The notes under the pieces: model-generated
Database searches by the model: none
Told to the model about the DNA's origin: nothing
The model's input: the letters and a program-made list of their open reading frames with translations, nothing else
Translations under genes and position numbers: made by a program
Assembly: GCA_050633645.1 (NCBI GenBank)
Contig: JBOEGX010000004.1
Location: 186,001 to 250,000 of the forward strand
Origin: UBA1672 sp050633645
Lineage (GTDB): Bacteria > Pseudomonadota > Alphaproteobacteria > Micavibrionales > Micavibrionaceae
Length of the DNA stretch: 64,000 nucleotides
Direction of reading: 5' to 3'
Part shown: positions 27,647-36,318 of the stretch, in pieces
How the letters are laid out: each line of letters opens with the position of its first letter
How positions within the stretch are numbered: the stretch's first letter is position 1

Positions 27647-28699
27647 ATGAATACAAAATACACCACACTCCTACTCATCTCTTGTGCTTTTTTAAGCGCC
27701 CCTATCGCTATGGCCGCAGACAATCAGAGCCACATAAAACCGCATCACATCAAAATTTCACACGCATCAAAATCCAATCACGGAATTACAATCATTAAGG
27801 GGAAGATATTAGAACCACAATCATTCACCTTAATCACCCCTGCGATAAGCAAAGAAGAGCCCGTGAAATCTTCACCCTCCCCCAACATCATCTCAAATCG
27901 TTCATGTGCGCAAACGCACAATTCGAATCGAAGTGTAAAATTAGCCGATTCGCTAAAAATTCATTTATCAAATAGAAACCAAGACCCAACACTCATTGAT
28001 GATATCTTGCGCGCCAGCCAAAGCGTTGGCGTTGATTTTGACCTGATGGTCGTTAAAGCAATGATCGAAAGCGACCTCGGACGCCTAACAAAAAACACAA
28101 AAAGCACCGCCAGTGGCCTGTTCCAATACATTGACTCCACATGGCTTACCCTCCTGAAACGCTACGGCGATAAAATTGGTGAGCCGCAATACGCAAAAGT
28201 TCTAACCACAAACCCTGCAACGTTACAAACCAACGTCAATGAAGATAGCCAATTCTCTCGTGAAGAACTACTGGCTTTACGTTTTAACAACCGCATCGCC
28301 GCACTGATAAAGGCACACCAAACAAAAGAAGATGCAAACGCATTAAAATCAATTAAAAACAACGGTATAATCACCGCAACAGATCATTACATCGCCCATA
28401 TGATGGGCATCCCACTCGCCAAGGCATTTTATAAAACATTAGAAAACGAATCGGATATAATATTGATCAATTTGAACAACAACCGATTCGAAACAGCCGC
28501 CCGCCTCAACCCAGCCTTTTTCAATGACCGCAACGGCAATCCACTAAACGCACAAGATGCATATCAACAATTCCATGATAAAATTTCAAGACGCTATGAC
28601 GCGCTTCAAACCATCCAATTCAAATACGGCAATAAAGGCGTAACATTAACAAACTCTGACGGATGCAACCTTCCATCAGTTAAAACGGTAAAGCTGTAA
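27647..28699 (+). CDS. Exported lytic transglycosylase (SLT domain)
   Basis: This 350-residue protein has a clear signal peptide (TTLLLISCAFLSAPIAMAA, cleavage after AMAA). An SLT domain begins near residue 120: 'DLMVVKAMIESDLGRL' with catalytic candidate E141, then ASGLFQYIDSTW at 155-166, the GLFQ signature of family 1 transglycosylases. Later 'ATDHYIAHMMGIPLAKAF' and 'ETAARLNPAFF' match the remainder of the fold. It should cleave peptidoglycan glycan strands with 1,6-anhydro ends in the periplasm. It is the third muramidase-type gene within 8 kb. Confidence 0.85.
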   Translation: MNTKYTTLLLISCAFLSAPIAMAADNQSHIKPHHIKISHASKSNHGITIIKGKILEPQSFTLITPAISKEEPVKSSPSPNIISNRSCAQTHNSNRSVKLADSLKIHLSNRNQDPTLIDDILRASQSVGVDFDLMVVKAMIESDLGRLTKNTKSTASGLFQYIDSTWLTLLKRYGDKIGEPQYAKVLTTNPATLQTNVNEDSQFSREELLALRFNNRIAALIKAHQTKEDANALKSIKNNGIITATDHYIAHMMGIPLAKAFYKTLENESDIILINLNNNRFETAARLNPAFFNDRNGNPLNAQDAYQQFHDKISRRYDALQTIQFKYGNKGVTLTNSDGCNLPSVKTVKL

Positions 28700-28706
28700 A
28701 ACATAA

Positions 28707-28727
28707 ACGCCCCGAAAAACGGAGCGT
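28707..28727 (+). terminator. Probable terminator after lytic transglycosylase
   Basis: ACGCCCCG (28707-28714) pairs with CGGAGCGT (28720-28727), one mismatch, five-base loop. It lies seven bases after the stop codon. The U tail is weak. Confidence 0.5.
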
Positions 28728-28751
28728 CTAAAATATAATGATCAAATTATC

Positions 28752-28854
28752 ATAATTATTTAAGATAGTTTTGTGACAAGGCGTAAGTGACGAAACGTAT
28801 TTGACTACGATAAGAACGAAACAAAGATGTCACAAACTAAAATCAAATAATTAT
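28752..28854. repeat. 103-base inverted-repeat element at the mdh 3' end
   Basis: The left arm (28752-28778, from ATAATTATTT to TTTGTGACA) and right arm (28828-28854, from TGTCACAAA to AAATAATTAT) are near-perfect inverted copies of about 27 bases. They enclose 49 bases that are purine rich and contain a small inner palindrome CGTA-TTTGAC-TACG. The right arm touches the mdh stop codon. It could fold into one long stem as RNA from either strand and may terminate both converging transcripts, or be a REP/MITE-type repeat. No second copy was noticed in the window. Confidence 0.65.
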
Positions 28855-29852
28855 CAGGCGGCGACTGACTTATTCGGGAACAACCCCTGTACCGCCGCAC
28901 GCTCCTCACGAAGTTCTTTATCCGTTGCATCCATTTTCGCACGTGAAAACTCATTAACCTCAAGACCCTGCACAATCTCATACTTGCCGTTTTTGCAAGT
29001 CACTGGATAACCGTAAACAACACCTTCTTCGATGCCATATGATCCATCAGATGGTATACCCATCGACACCCACTCACCTTCAGGCGTACCAAGCGCCCAA
29101 GAGCGCATATGATCAACCGCCGCGCTGGCTGCAGATGCAGCAGAAGAAGCCCCGCGCGCCTTAATAATTGCCGCGCCACGTTGTTGTACTTTTGGAATAA
29201 ATTCACCCTCATACCATGCCTGATCAACTTGATCCAAGGCCGCAGCCCCCTTAACAGTGGCATGATGAAGATCAGGATACTGCGTCGCACTATGGTTCCC
29301 CCAAATGGTAATGTTCTTCACATCCGTATTATGCGCGCCTGTTTTCTCCGCCAATGAACTCATTGCACGGTTATGATCAAGACGCACCATCGCCGTAAAG
29401 CATTTAGGATCAAGATCAGGTGCATTTTGTTGTGCAATAAGCGCATTCGTGTTCGCCGGATTTCCAACAACCAAAACCTTCACATCACGTTTTGCATGAT
29501 CGTTAATCGCGCGCCCTTGAGGACCGAAAATGCCGCCATTCGCCTCAAGCAAATCTTTGCGCTCCATCCCGTCTTTACGGGGCATCGCGCCAACAAGCAA
29601 AGCAAAATCAACATCCTTAAAGGCAACATTCGGGTCATCACTTGCAACCGTACCCGCCAAAGTTGGGAACGCACAATCATTTAGCTCCATAATCACACCC
29701 TCAAGCGCAGGAAGCGCAGGCGTGATTTCAAGCATATGCAAAATAACAGGTTGATCTGGTCCAAGCATCGCGCCCGATGCAATACGAAATAACAACGCGT
29801 AACCGATTTGTCCTGCTGCGCCTGTTACGGCTACTCTGACTGGTGCTTTCAT
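28854..29852 (-). CDS. mdh: Malate dehydrogenase, NAD-dependent
   Basis: The enzyme oxidises malate to oxaloacetate. The 332-residue sequence carries the Rossmann motif VTGAAGQIGYAL (9-20), NPANTNA near 131-137, MVRLDHNRA with D159, and the catalytic H187 in IWGNHSATQ. This sequence type matches the cytosolic-like MDH group (type 2) and not the lactate-dehydrogenase-like MDH that most alphaproteobacteria carry in this position (family knowledge). A GAGGGA site precedes the ATG. It is first of the mdh-sucC-sucD-sucA-odhB-lpd order, with zapE upstream. Confidence 0.95.
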   Translation of the reverse strand: MKAPVRVAVTGAAGQIGYALLFRIASGAMLGPDQPVILHMLEITPALPALEGVIMELNDCAFPTLAGTVASDDPNVAFKDVDFALLVGAMPRKDGMERKDLLEANGGIFGPQGRAINDHAKRDVKVLVVGNPANTNALIAQQNAPDLDPKCFTAMVRLDHNRAMSSLAEKTGAHNTDVKNITIWGNHSATQYPDLHHATVKGAAALDQVDQAWYEGEFIPKVQQRGAAIIKARGASSAASAASAAVDHMRSWALGTPEGEWVSMGIPSDGSYGIEEGVVYGYPVTCKNGKYEIVQGLEVNEFSRAKMDATDKELREERAAVQGLFPNKSVAA

Positions 29853-29941
29853 GATAGATGTCCCTCATTTTGAAAAAGAAAAAGTTCAAGCGCAAGAGTA
29901 GCTGCTTTACAAAATCAGAGCAAGGGGGGTGCACCGAAAAT

Positions 29942-30511
29942 CTATCCATTTTCAAGACGGCGCTGCATATCCGCCGCATTATCAACAGATTGAATAATAA
30001 GGCGCAATTTATCTGCATTATCTCTAACAAATCTTGCGCGATCTTGCGATCTTTCAGCTTCTGCTGTTTTATATGTGCCTGACTGACTCGTAAACCCGCG
30101 TTCCAGCGTATCAGAGCTATTTTCTGCCTCACGCACCATTTCATCAAGCATATCCAACAACCGTTGCTCGCTCATTCTCTCGAACGGATTCTGCGTTTCG
30201 CCAATCATGCGATGCCCAAATAAATACATAAGATCCTGAACTTGCATGAAATCTTTTTCTTCATCCCCTATAAGTTCAATAGCTGAAATCTCATTTTCCA
30301 AAGCCGCATTCATTAACGCGTCAACTTCTCCGTCCTCATATCCCTTTTTAACCGCTTTTTCTTCGGCTTCTTGCATCAAAGAATAAGCACGGTCGCGCGC
30401 CGCCACATCCTTAACAAAAGGAAATCCACCGCGTTTTGTAAGAGCATTTGGGTCAGATGCCACGGGGCGCATATTTTTAATTTGTTCTTGAAAATCCGCA
30501 TTTACCGTCAT
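29942..30511 (-). CDS. Hypothetical acidic helical protein
   Basis: I do not recognise this 189-residue protein. It is rich in Glu, Asp, Met and Arg and predicted almost entirely helical, with no membrane segment or signal. I used the ATG at 30511 (MTVNADF), preceded by GGTGA, instead of the frame extension to 30523. It stands between zapE and mdh on the same strand, so it may be co-transcribed with either. Function unknown. Confidence 0.7.
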   Translation of the reverse strand: MTVNADFQEQIKNMRPVASDPNALTKRGGFPFVKDVAARDRAYSLMQEAEEKAVKKGYEDGEVDALMNAALENEISAIELIGDEEKDFMQVQDLMYLFGHRMIGETQNPFERMSEQRLLDMLDEMVREAENSSDTLERGFTSQSGTYKTAEAERSQDRARFVRDNADKLRLIIQSVDNAADMQRRLENG

Positions 30512-30584
30512 TTTTATCACCAATTAGTATTCTTTATATTTATAAATTCGATTGTAAGGTCTTTTACGATTCTACGCAAGAAAA

Positions 30585-31688
30585 TCACGGATATTCATCG
30601 CTCTGCATCTCAAGCAAGCGTGAAACGGTGCGCTCAAACTCATAGGCATGGTCATGCCCAGCATAAAGCTTTTCAGGTTTAGTCGCCGCCGAAATAACAA
30701 CCCGTACCCGTCCTTCATACAAGGCATCAATCAAATTCATCAGGCGTTTGGCCTCATTCCGTCGATCATAGGATAACTTTGGCACACCTTCCAAAAATAC
30801 GGTATGGAAACGCCGCGCGATCTCTAAATAATCTTCTGCTCCATGTGGACGCTCACACAACTGCGCGAAAGTAAATCGAGCATATCCCCCCACAGCCTCA
30901 CGCACGTAAATCTCTCGTCCCTTAACCTCAAACCTTTCTTCATCGGCAATCGCCCCATCGGTAAGAGCCTCAAACACTCCATCCATACTTTTTTGCGTAG
31001 AGCGATTTAACGGCGTGAAATACGTGCCCGCAATTTGTTGGGTCTGCGCACGATAATCATGAGGCGAGTCCAAATGAACCTCCTCCACCTTACTCTTGAA
31101 CAACGCAATAAACGGTAAAAATCGATCACGTTGTAACCCATCCTTATACAAATCATCCGCCGCCCAATTGCTCGTCGCCACAACAATCACATCAAGTTCA
31201 AACAAAATCTTAAATAAACGCCCCAAAATCATGGCATCGGTAATATCAACCACGTGAAATTCATCAAAACATAAAATACGCGCATTTCTCGCAATCAACG
31301 CCGCCAATGACGGCAATGCCTGATCCACCATTCCCATATCGCTATCGCTACTACTACGTGAATGAATGTAATCATGCACTTCAATCATAAATTCATGAAA
31401 ATGCACACGGCGCTTTTTAACGTTTTCAGGCAAGGTGTCATAAAACATATCCATCAGCATGGATTTGCCACGCCCCACCCCGCCATACATATAAACACCA
31501 CGCGGAGTATCGACTTTACTGCCCCCCGTCAGCCGCGCAAAAAAGCTTTTCTTCGTCGCGAACTCATCCTCCATCAACTCATCATAAAGCCGTGTTAACA
31601 CCTCCACCGCCCGCGCCTGCTCTGGATCAGCCTTAATATCGCCCGCCTTAATCAGCGCATCATATTTTTTCTGTGGCGTTTGCGTCAT
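30585..31688 (-). CDS. zapE: Cell division ATPase ZapE (AFG1-like)
   Basis: This 367-residue AAA+-type ATPase belongs to the AFG1/ZapE family, which in bacteria acts at the Z ring during constriction. Walker A is GGVGRGKS at 69-76 and Walker B is ILCFDEFHVVDITDAM; an arginine-rich C-terminal lobe ('LSYDRRNEAKRLMNLIDALY') follows. Its start lies within the last codons of tatC, a 29-base overlap, so translation is coupled. zapE upstream of mdh is a common alphaproteobacterial order. Confidence 0.93.
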   Translation of the reverse strand: MTQTPQKKYDALIKAGDIKADPEQARAVEVLTRLYDELMEDEFATKKSFFARLTGGSKVDTPRGVYMYGGVGRGKSMLMDMFYDTLPENVKKRRVHFHEFMIEVHDYIHSRSSSDSDMGMVDQALPSLAALIARNARILCFDEFHVVDITDAMILGRLFKILFELDVIVVATSNWAADDLYKDGLQRDRFLPFIALFKSKVEEVHLDSPHDYRAQTQQIAGTYFTPLNRSTQKSMDGVFEALTDGAIADEERFEVKGREIYVREAVGGYARFTFAQLCERPHGAEDYLEIARRFHTVFLEGVPKLSYDRRNEAKRLMNLIDALYEGRVRVVISAATKPEKLYAGHDHAYEFERTVSRLLEMQSDEYP

Positions 31689-32439
31689 TGGGGTTTTTGC
31701 CCATTTTGATTAAAAGAATTGAAACCTCATACAGCGCCAATATAGGCACCGCGAGCATCACTTGTGAAATAATGTCAGGCGGCGTCAGAAGAGCAGCCAT
31801 AATAAATGTAATAATAATCGCATATTTGCGTTTATTTGCCAGAAATTCCGCCGACACAATTCCAGCCCGCCCAAGCAATGTCAAGAAAACAGGCAATTGA
31901 AAACACAAGCCAAACGCAAAGATAAGCGTCATAATAAGGTCAAGATACTCACTCACTCGCGCCTCTAATTGTATCGGCAACGCCATATCCCCGCCCGCAC
32001 TTTGAAAGCTCAAAAAAAATGGCCACGCCATAGGAAGAACAACATAGTAAACCATCGCCCCACCCGCAAAAAACAACACGGGAGTAGCAATTAAAAATGG
32101 CAAAAATACCTTGCGCTCATTGGCATAAAGCCCTGGTGCGGCAAACATCCAAACCTGCATCAATAATATCGGAAAAGTTAGAAATATCCCCGCAAAAAAG
32201 GCAACCTTCATATAAGTAAAAAAGGCTTCAGTCAAACCAGTGTAAATTAAACGGTTCGTATCGTTTTCCCCCATTGAGTTCGCAAGCGGCTGCACCAAAA
32301 AGCTATAAATTTCATCAACAAAGGCAAAACAAACTGCCGTCCCCAAAAACATCACACCAATCACCCATAACAACCGTGTACGAAGCTCAGTTATATGCTC
32401 CAAAATCGGCTTTGATGTTTGCTCGGAATCATGCGTCAT
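31660..32439 (-). CDS. tatC: Sec-independent translocase subunit TatC
   Basis: TatC is the receptor of the twin-arginine translocase for folded proteins. The 259-residue protein has six predicted transmembrane helices and the conserved cytoplasmic N-terminal 'ILEHITELRTRLLW'. I set the start at 32439 (MTHDSEQ), which overlaps the tatB end by 11 bases; the longer frame to 32493 has a basic extension inside tatB. It ends overlapping zapE. Confidence 0.95.
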   Translation of the reverse strand: MTHDSEQTSKPILEHITELRTRLLWVIGVMFLGTAVCFAFVDEIYSFLVQPLANSMGENDTNRLIYTGLTEAFFTYMKVAFFAGIFLTFPILLMQVWMFAAPGLYANERKVFLPFLIATPVLFFAGGAMVYYVVLPMAWPFFLSFQSAGGDMALPIQLEARVSEYLDLIMTLIFAFGLCFQLPVFLTLLGRAGIVSAEFLANKRKYAIIITFIMAALLTPPDIISQVMLAVPILALYEVSILLIKMGKNPNDANATEKI

Positions 32440-32758
32440 TTTTGTCGCCCTCGCCCGCTTTGTTTTCTGCCTTACGCGCCGCCTCTGCGGCATCAGCCAT
32501 CACCGCAATTTCCGCATCCGCGTTCGTCTCATCTACACTGGATTCCTGCGCTTCAAAATTAACGGTATTGCGGATATTATCCAAATCCGCATCATGCATT
32601 AAATCATCAAACTGCCGCGACACCGCAAATTTAATATACTGAAAACGGCGAAAAACCCGTCCAAGACCAACCATAAGCGCAGGGATTTCATCGGGGCCAA
32701 TAACAATAATGGCAATCGCCACTATTAAAATCAGCTCTGTCCAACCAAAATCAAGCAT
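32429..32758 (-). CDS. tatB: Sec-independent translocase subunit TatB
   Basis: TatB has one N-terminal membrane helix followed by an amphipathic helix and an acidic tail. MLDFGWTELILIVAIAIIVI, then GPDEIP at the hinge, is the family signature. The chosen ATG at 32758 is preceded by GGAAGGG; a TTG six bases upstream is less likely. The tail is Ala/Glu rich. Unusually, a gene for a small membrane protein lies between tatA and tatB. Confidence 0.93.
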   Translation of the reverse strand: MLDFGWTELILIVAIAIIVIGPDEIPALMVGLGRVFRRFQYIKFAVSRQFDDLMHDADLDNIRNTVNFEAQESSVDETNADAEIAVMADAAEAARKAENKAGEGDKNDA

Positions 32759-32776
32759 TATCAAAAACGCCCTTCC

Positions 32777-33190
32777 CTACATTAATCCTAAAACCCGAAG
32801 GCACAAAACAAACCCCGCAACATATCCAGGAACAATAACAACCGCGTTAAACAAAAGCGCCGTATTCAACAAGAAGTCACGCTCCCCCTCACTCAACTCA
32901 ACTTCTTTTTCAAGCTCAGACTGTGCGCGCGCCGTTTCAATATTCGCCCGCGTAAATTCCCAAAACACTCCAATCATAAACATCGGAATAATGAGATACC
33001 CAATCAAATCAATAATAAAGCCATTAAAAAAACCAATCACAAAGATATTGATTGAGAACACAGAAAACGCGGAGGATATAATGCGATTAAAGGATCGCTC
33101 CTCCCCCGAAAACAACCCCGCGAAGAACAAAGACAAAAGCGCGAATAAATACGCCCACGCCCACCATGGCAATACAAAATCCAAAGCCAT
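32777..33190 (-). CDS. Small membrane protein between tatA and tatB
   Basis: I do not recognise this 137-residue protein. It has about four transmembrane helices, with a charged stretch (NIETARAQSELEKEVELSEGE) between the third and fourth. Its start overlaps the tatA stop and it ends 18 bases before tatB, so it is co-expressed with the Tat genes. It could assist translocation or be an unrelated passenger. Function unknown. Confidence 0.75.
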   Translation of the reverse strand: MALDFVLPWWAWAYLFALLSLFFAGLFSGEERSFNRIISSAFSVFSINIFVIGFFNGFIIDLIGYLIIPMFMIGVFWEFTRANIETARAQSELEKEVELSEGERDFLLNTALLFNAVVIVPGYVAGFVLCLRVLGLM

Positions 33191-33399
33191 TATGACGCGT
33201 CTTCATCCTTTGGTTTTTTATCATCGGCGCTCTTCTTCTGATCAGAGGCATCAGAAGACGTCCCATCATCCTTCAACCCTTTTTTAAAGCTGTTCACGCC
33301 CTTGGCAAGGTTTTCCATGATAGTAGGAATACGACCCGCGCCGAACAACACCATAACAAGCAGAATAACAACAATAATTTGCATATAACCGGGAGCCAT
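33190..33399 (-). CDS. tatA: Sec-independent translocase subunit TatA
   Basis: TatA is the pore-forming component of the twin-arginine translocase. This 69-residue protein has the N-terminal helix (MQIIVVILLVMVLF), the hinge FGAGRIPTI and an amphipathic helix 'MENLAKGVNSFKKGLKDD', followed by a highly charged Lys/Asp tail. It begins two bases after scpB ends. Confidence 0.95.
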   Translation of the reverse strand: MAPGYMQIIVVILLVMVLFGAGRIPTIMENLAKGVNSFKKGLKDDGTSSDASDQKKSADDKKPKDEDAS

Positions 33400-33401
33400 C
33401 T

Positions 33402-34085
33402 TTACGATCCTTCTATGTCTTCAATATCAATATCAATATCATCTTCGCTCTGTTGCATTGATCCGTCAAGCCCACCAAGCGCGTCCCCATCTTCTACGCC
33501 CTCTTTTCCCGAATGTCCAGTGAACAGGTCATCTTGATGAATTGTTTCAATCGCAGGACGCCGGTCCAATAATCCAGAAGACTTCATCTCATCCATCCCT
33601 GGTAAATCCGTAATCGCCTCAATCGCGAAATGATCAAGAAAACCACCCGTTGTCACCCAAGTAAGTGGCCGCCCCAATGTTTCACGCCGCCGACCAGGCT
33701 TAACCCACCCCATTTCCATTAATGTATCCAGCGTCCCCTTATTCGTAGACACCCCGCGAATATTTTCAATTTCCGCCCGCGTAATCGGTTGATGATAGGC
33801 AATAATAGATAACGTCTCCATCGCCGCGCGTGACAAATTTTTCTGCACATGTTTTTCAACATTAAGATCATCCGCCAAATCAATCGCCGTACGAAACGCC
33901 CATTTTCCTTCAACCTCAATCAAATTAACACCGCGCCCGTCATACGCCTCTTGCATGTTCATCAATAAACCGCCAACATCCGCGCCCTCAGGCATACGCT
34001 CATAAAGCACAGACGGGCTAAGCGGATCCGCACTCGCAAATAATACAGCCTCCAAAAGGCGAAAATTTTTATCTTTAAAACTCAT
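33402..34085 (-). CDS. scpB: Segregation and condensation protein B
   Basis: ScpB is the winged-helix partner of ScpA in the SMC condensin complex. The 227-residue sequence has 'LLEAVLFASADPLSPSVLYE' at the N-terminus and 'AMETLSIIAYHQPITRAEIE' and RGVSTNKGTLDTLMEMGW in the middle, all typical of the family. The C-terminal 60 residues are acidic and low complexity. A small membrane-protein gene lies between it and scpA. Confidence 0.95.
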   Translation of the reverse strand: MSFKDKNFRLLEAVLFASADPLSPSVLYERMPEGADVGGLLMNMQEAYDGRGVNLIEVEGKWAFRTAIDLADDLNVEKHVQKNLSRAAMETLSIIAYHQPITRAEIENIRGVSTNKGTLDTLMEMGWVKPGRRRETLGRPLTWVTTGGFLDHFAIEAITDLPGMDEMKSSGLLDRRPAIETIHQDDLFTGHSGKEGVEDGDALGGLDGSMQQSEDDIDIDIEDIEGS

Positions 34086-34088
34086 TTA

Positions 34089-34463
34089 TCAAATAATCCA
34101 TGAATACGCATACATTGCCAAAAACACCAAAGCCGTAAGGGTAAAGGCAAGAAAAAAAACAACACCAAATGCACTCTTTCGCTTTCCCTCATTATACAAT
34201 CTACCACGCCGCCCCATATCATATTTATGGGTTTTATCACTTGTATCCACACGCCGAACCATATCATCAGGAAATCCGCTATACCCATCATGATATTTTT
34301 TTACATTGCCCCGCTTCATAAACCAGAACAAAAAGAAAATATACATCACAATAATTTCAGTTGAAAAAACAACCACAAACATCACAAGAAACGGGTCAAA
34401 GCTAAAAACGATATCTCGCGGTATCCCCATTTGCAAAAGAATCTGAACAAGATAGCCCCGCAT
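34089..34463 (-). CDS. Small two-helix membrane protein between scpA and scpB
   Basis: I do not recognise this 124-residue protein. It has two hydrophobic helices at about 25-48 and 102-122 separated by a strongly basic cytoplasmic-type loop. It lies two to three bases from scpA and scpB, so it is in the same transcript. scpA and scpB are usually adjacent. Function unknown. Confidence 0.75.
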   Translation of the reverse strand: MRGYLVQILLQMGIPRDIVFSFDPFLVMFVVVFSTEIIVMYIFFLFWFMKRGNVKKYHDGYSGFPDDMVRRVDTSDKTHKYDMGRRGRLYNEGKRKSAFGVVFFLAFTLTALVFLAMYAYSWII

Positions 34464-34465
34464 TT

Positions 34466-35314
34466 CTATCCCCCGTCGTCACCTTCATCAACACACATAT
34501 GAGAACTCCGCATGTAAATCGGACGAAACAAACCATCCTGCCGAAACTCGATCTTCCCCTGCTTGGCAAGCTCTAACCCTGCCGTAAATGTCGACGCCAA
34601 GGTTGAACGCGCATAAAGATTATCTTCCATATCATCGGGCATAAAACTGCTAAGCGTTGTCCAAACGCTATGAGCCCCAGATTTTGGCAACGCGCCCAAC
34701 ATCTTCGCCAAACGCGTCATGGCACTATCCATTGACACCAATTCAAATGACGGTAAATCATATTGACTATTATCCTTACGGCGCTCAATATCACCATAAG
34801 ATTTCAACAAGTCATAAAGCGAAACATTCCATTTTGTGACAATATTGGTTTCAAATCCCTCAACCATTCCCCGCGAAAAAAACTCCCTCCCTAATTGCGG
34901 ACGCTCCAAAAGGCTTTCCGCCGCATTCTGAACAGCTTCAAGGCGCTGCAACTGAAATTGCAAGGCCTGCGCCATATCTTCGGCGCTTGGCTCATCGGGC
35001 TTTTCTTCCTTTGGTAAAAACAATCGGGATTTCAAATAGGCAAGCCACGCCGCCATCACCAGATATTCCGCCGCCAGTTCAAGATTACGCTCTTTCGCAC
35101 GATCTATGAACACCAAATACTGCCGTACCAACTGCAAAATAGATATTGTCGCAAGATCAACTTTTTGATTGCGCGCAAGATCAAGCAAAAGATCCATTGG
35201 CCCCTCATACCCATCAATATTGAGTAACAACGCATCAACATTATCACCTATATTATGAGAATCGTTCTGCACTTGCCCATTCCAATCATTTGCATTTGCT
35301 ATTTCATTTAACAT
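34466..35314 (-). CDS. scpA: Segregation and condensation protein A
   Basis: ScpA is the kleisin of the SMC-ScpAB complex. The family signature 'YEGPMDLLLDLARNQKVDLA' starts near residue 36 and is followed by 'AAEYLVMAAWLAYLKSRLFL', which binds SMC. The C-terminal winged-helix region is 'ELAKQGKIEFRQDGLF'. Its length of 282 residues is normal. Its start overlaps the nagZ end by seven bases. Confidence 0.95.
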   Translation of the reverse strand: MLNEIANANDWNGQVQNDSHNIGDNVDALLLNIDGYEGPMDLLLDLARNQKVDLATISILQLVRQYLVFIDRAKERNLELAAEYLVMAAWLAYLKSRLFLPKEEKPDEPSAEDMAQALQFQLQRLEAVQNAAESLLERPQLGREFFSRGMVEGFETNIVTKWNVSLYDLLKSYGDIERRKDNSQYDLPSFELVSMDSAMTRLAKMLGALPKSGAHSVWTTLSSFMPDDMEDNLYARSTLASTFTAGLELAKQGKIEFRQDGLFRPIYMRSSHMCVDEGDDGG

Positions 35315-36318
35315 ATTTGCAAAATTCCGTGCATAGCCGCATTTTGCAAGCGTTTTAGCGTTATCTCATTCAAAACAGGTAGGTTTTCTGCCAATTCCTC
35401 CATTTTAGACAGCTCTCCCGCACAATACAGCGCCAAATCACACCCCGCATTTAAACTGGCCATCGCCTTTTCAGATACCCCACCATAACAATCCAGAGCC
35501 TTCATATCCAAATCATCGGCAATCAAAATACCGTCAAACCCGATATCTGTACGAATAACATTTTCAATCGCCTGCTCAGAAACAGATACAGGGTGATCTG
35601 CATCAACATCATCAAACACAATATGCGCGGTCATCGCCCACACTGCCCGCCCAACATCAGATGCCGCAATATCACGAAACGGCGCAAAATCTGTATTCGA
35701 GAGCACATCATAAGATGTCCCAACACGCGGCAATTCCAAATGACTATCCGCCCGCGCGCGTCCATGCCCCGGAATATGCTTAATAATCGGTGTAACCCCA
35801 CTTCGAAGGAAATGCCGACACGCAGATAAACCGAGACGTGCCACAATTTCGGGGGCATCAGAAAAAGACCTATCCCCAACAATGTCATGCGCTCCATCAA
35901 CAAGGATATCGAGAACAGGCGCACAATCAACATTAATGCCTAAATCAACAAGGTCATCAGCCAAACGAAACGTCTCAAATCGTAAATTCTCAAGCGCCTG
36001 TTCAGGCGCTATCAAATACAAATCACCAAAGTCCTTCATCGGCGGATAATCACGCCAATGCGGCGGACAAAGGCGCGCCACACGCCCACCTTCTTGATCA
36101 ACCAAGACAGGGCAATCACGCCCGACAATCCCCTTCAAATCATGGACAAGCGCCTTAACCTGCGCAGGGTTATCAATATTACGTTTAAAAAGGATAAACC
36201 CAAACGGTTTAGCCGCACGAAACAACGCCCGCTCCGCCTCACTCACTTCCATTCCTGATAATGCAAAGATACAAGCCAGCGCCTTATCAGCGCCAACCGA
36301 AAAATCATTACTTAACAA
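35308..36318 (-). CDS. nagZ: Beta-N-acetylhexosaminidase (glycoside hydrolase family 3)
   Basis: NagZ removes N-acetylglucosamine from anhydromuropeptides in cytoplasmic peptidoglycan recycling. Family 3 motifs are present: LVDQEGGRVARL, 'DLGINVDCAPVLDI' and 'IKHIPGHGRARADSH', which holds the His-Asp acid/base dyad, plus 'LIADDLDMKAL' with the nucleophile Asp region. It has no signal peptide, as expected for a cytoplasmic enzyme. It lies in the SPOR-nagZ-scpA order known from alphaproteobacteria. Confidence 0.95.
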   Translation of the reverse strand: MLSNDFSVGADKALACIFALSGMEVSEAERALFRAAKPFGFILFKRNIDNPAQVKALVHDLKGIVGRDCPVLVDQEGGRVARLCPPHWRDYPPMKDFGDLYLIAPEQALENLRFETFRLADDLVDLGINVDCAPVLDILVDGAHDIVGDRSFSDAPEIVARLGLSACRHFLRSGVTPIIKHIPGHGRARADSHLELPRVGTSYDVLSNTDFAPFRDIAASDVGRAVWAMTAHIVFDDVDADHPVSVSEQAIENVIRTDIGFDGILIADDLDMKALDCYGGVSEKAMASLNAGCDLALYCAGELSKMEELAENLPVLNEITLKRLQNAAMHGILQIC

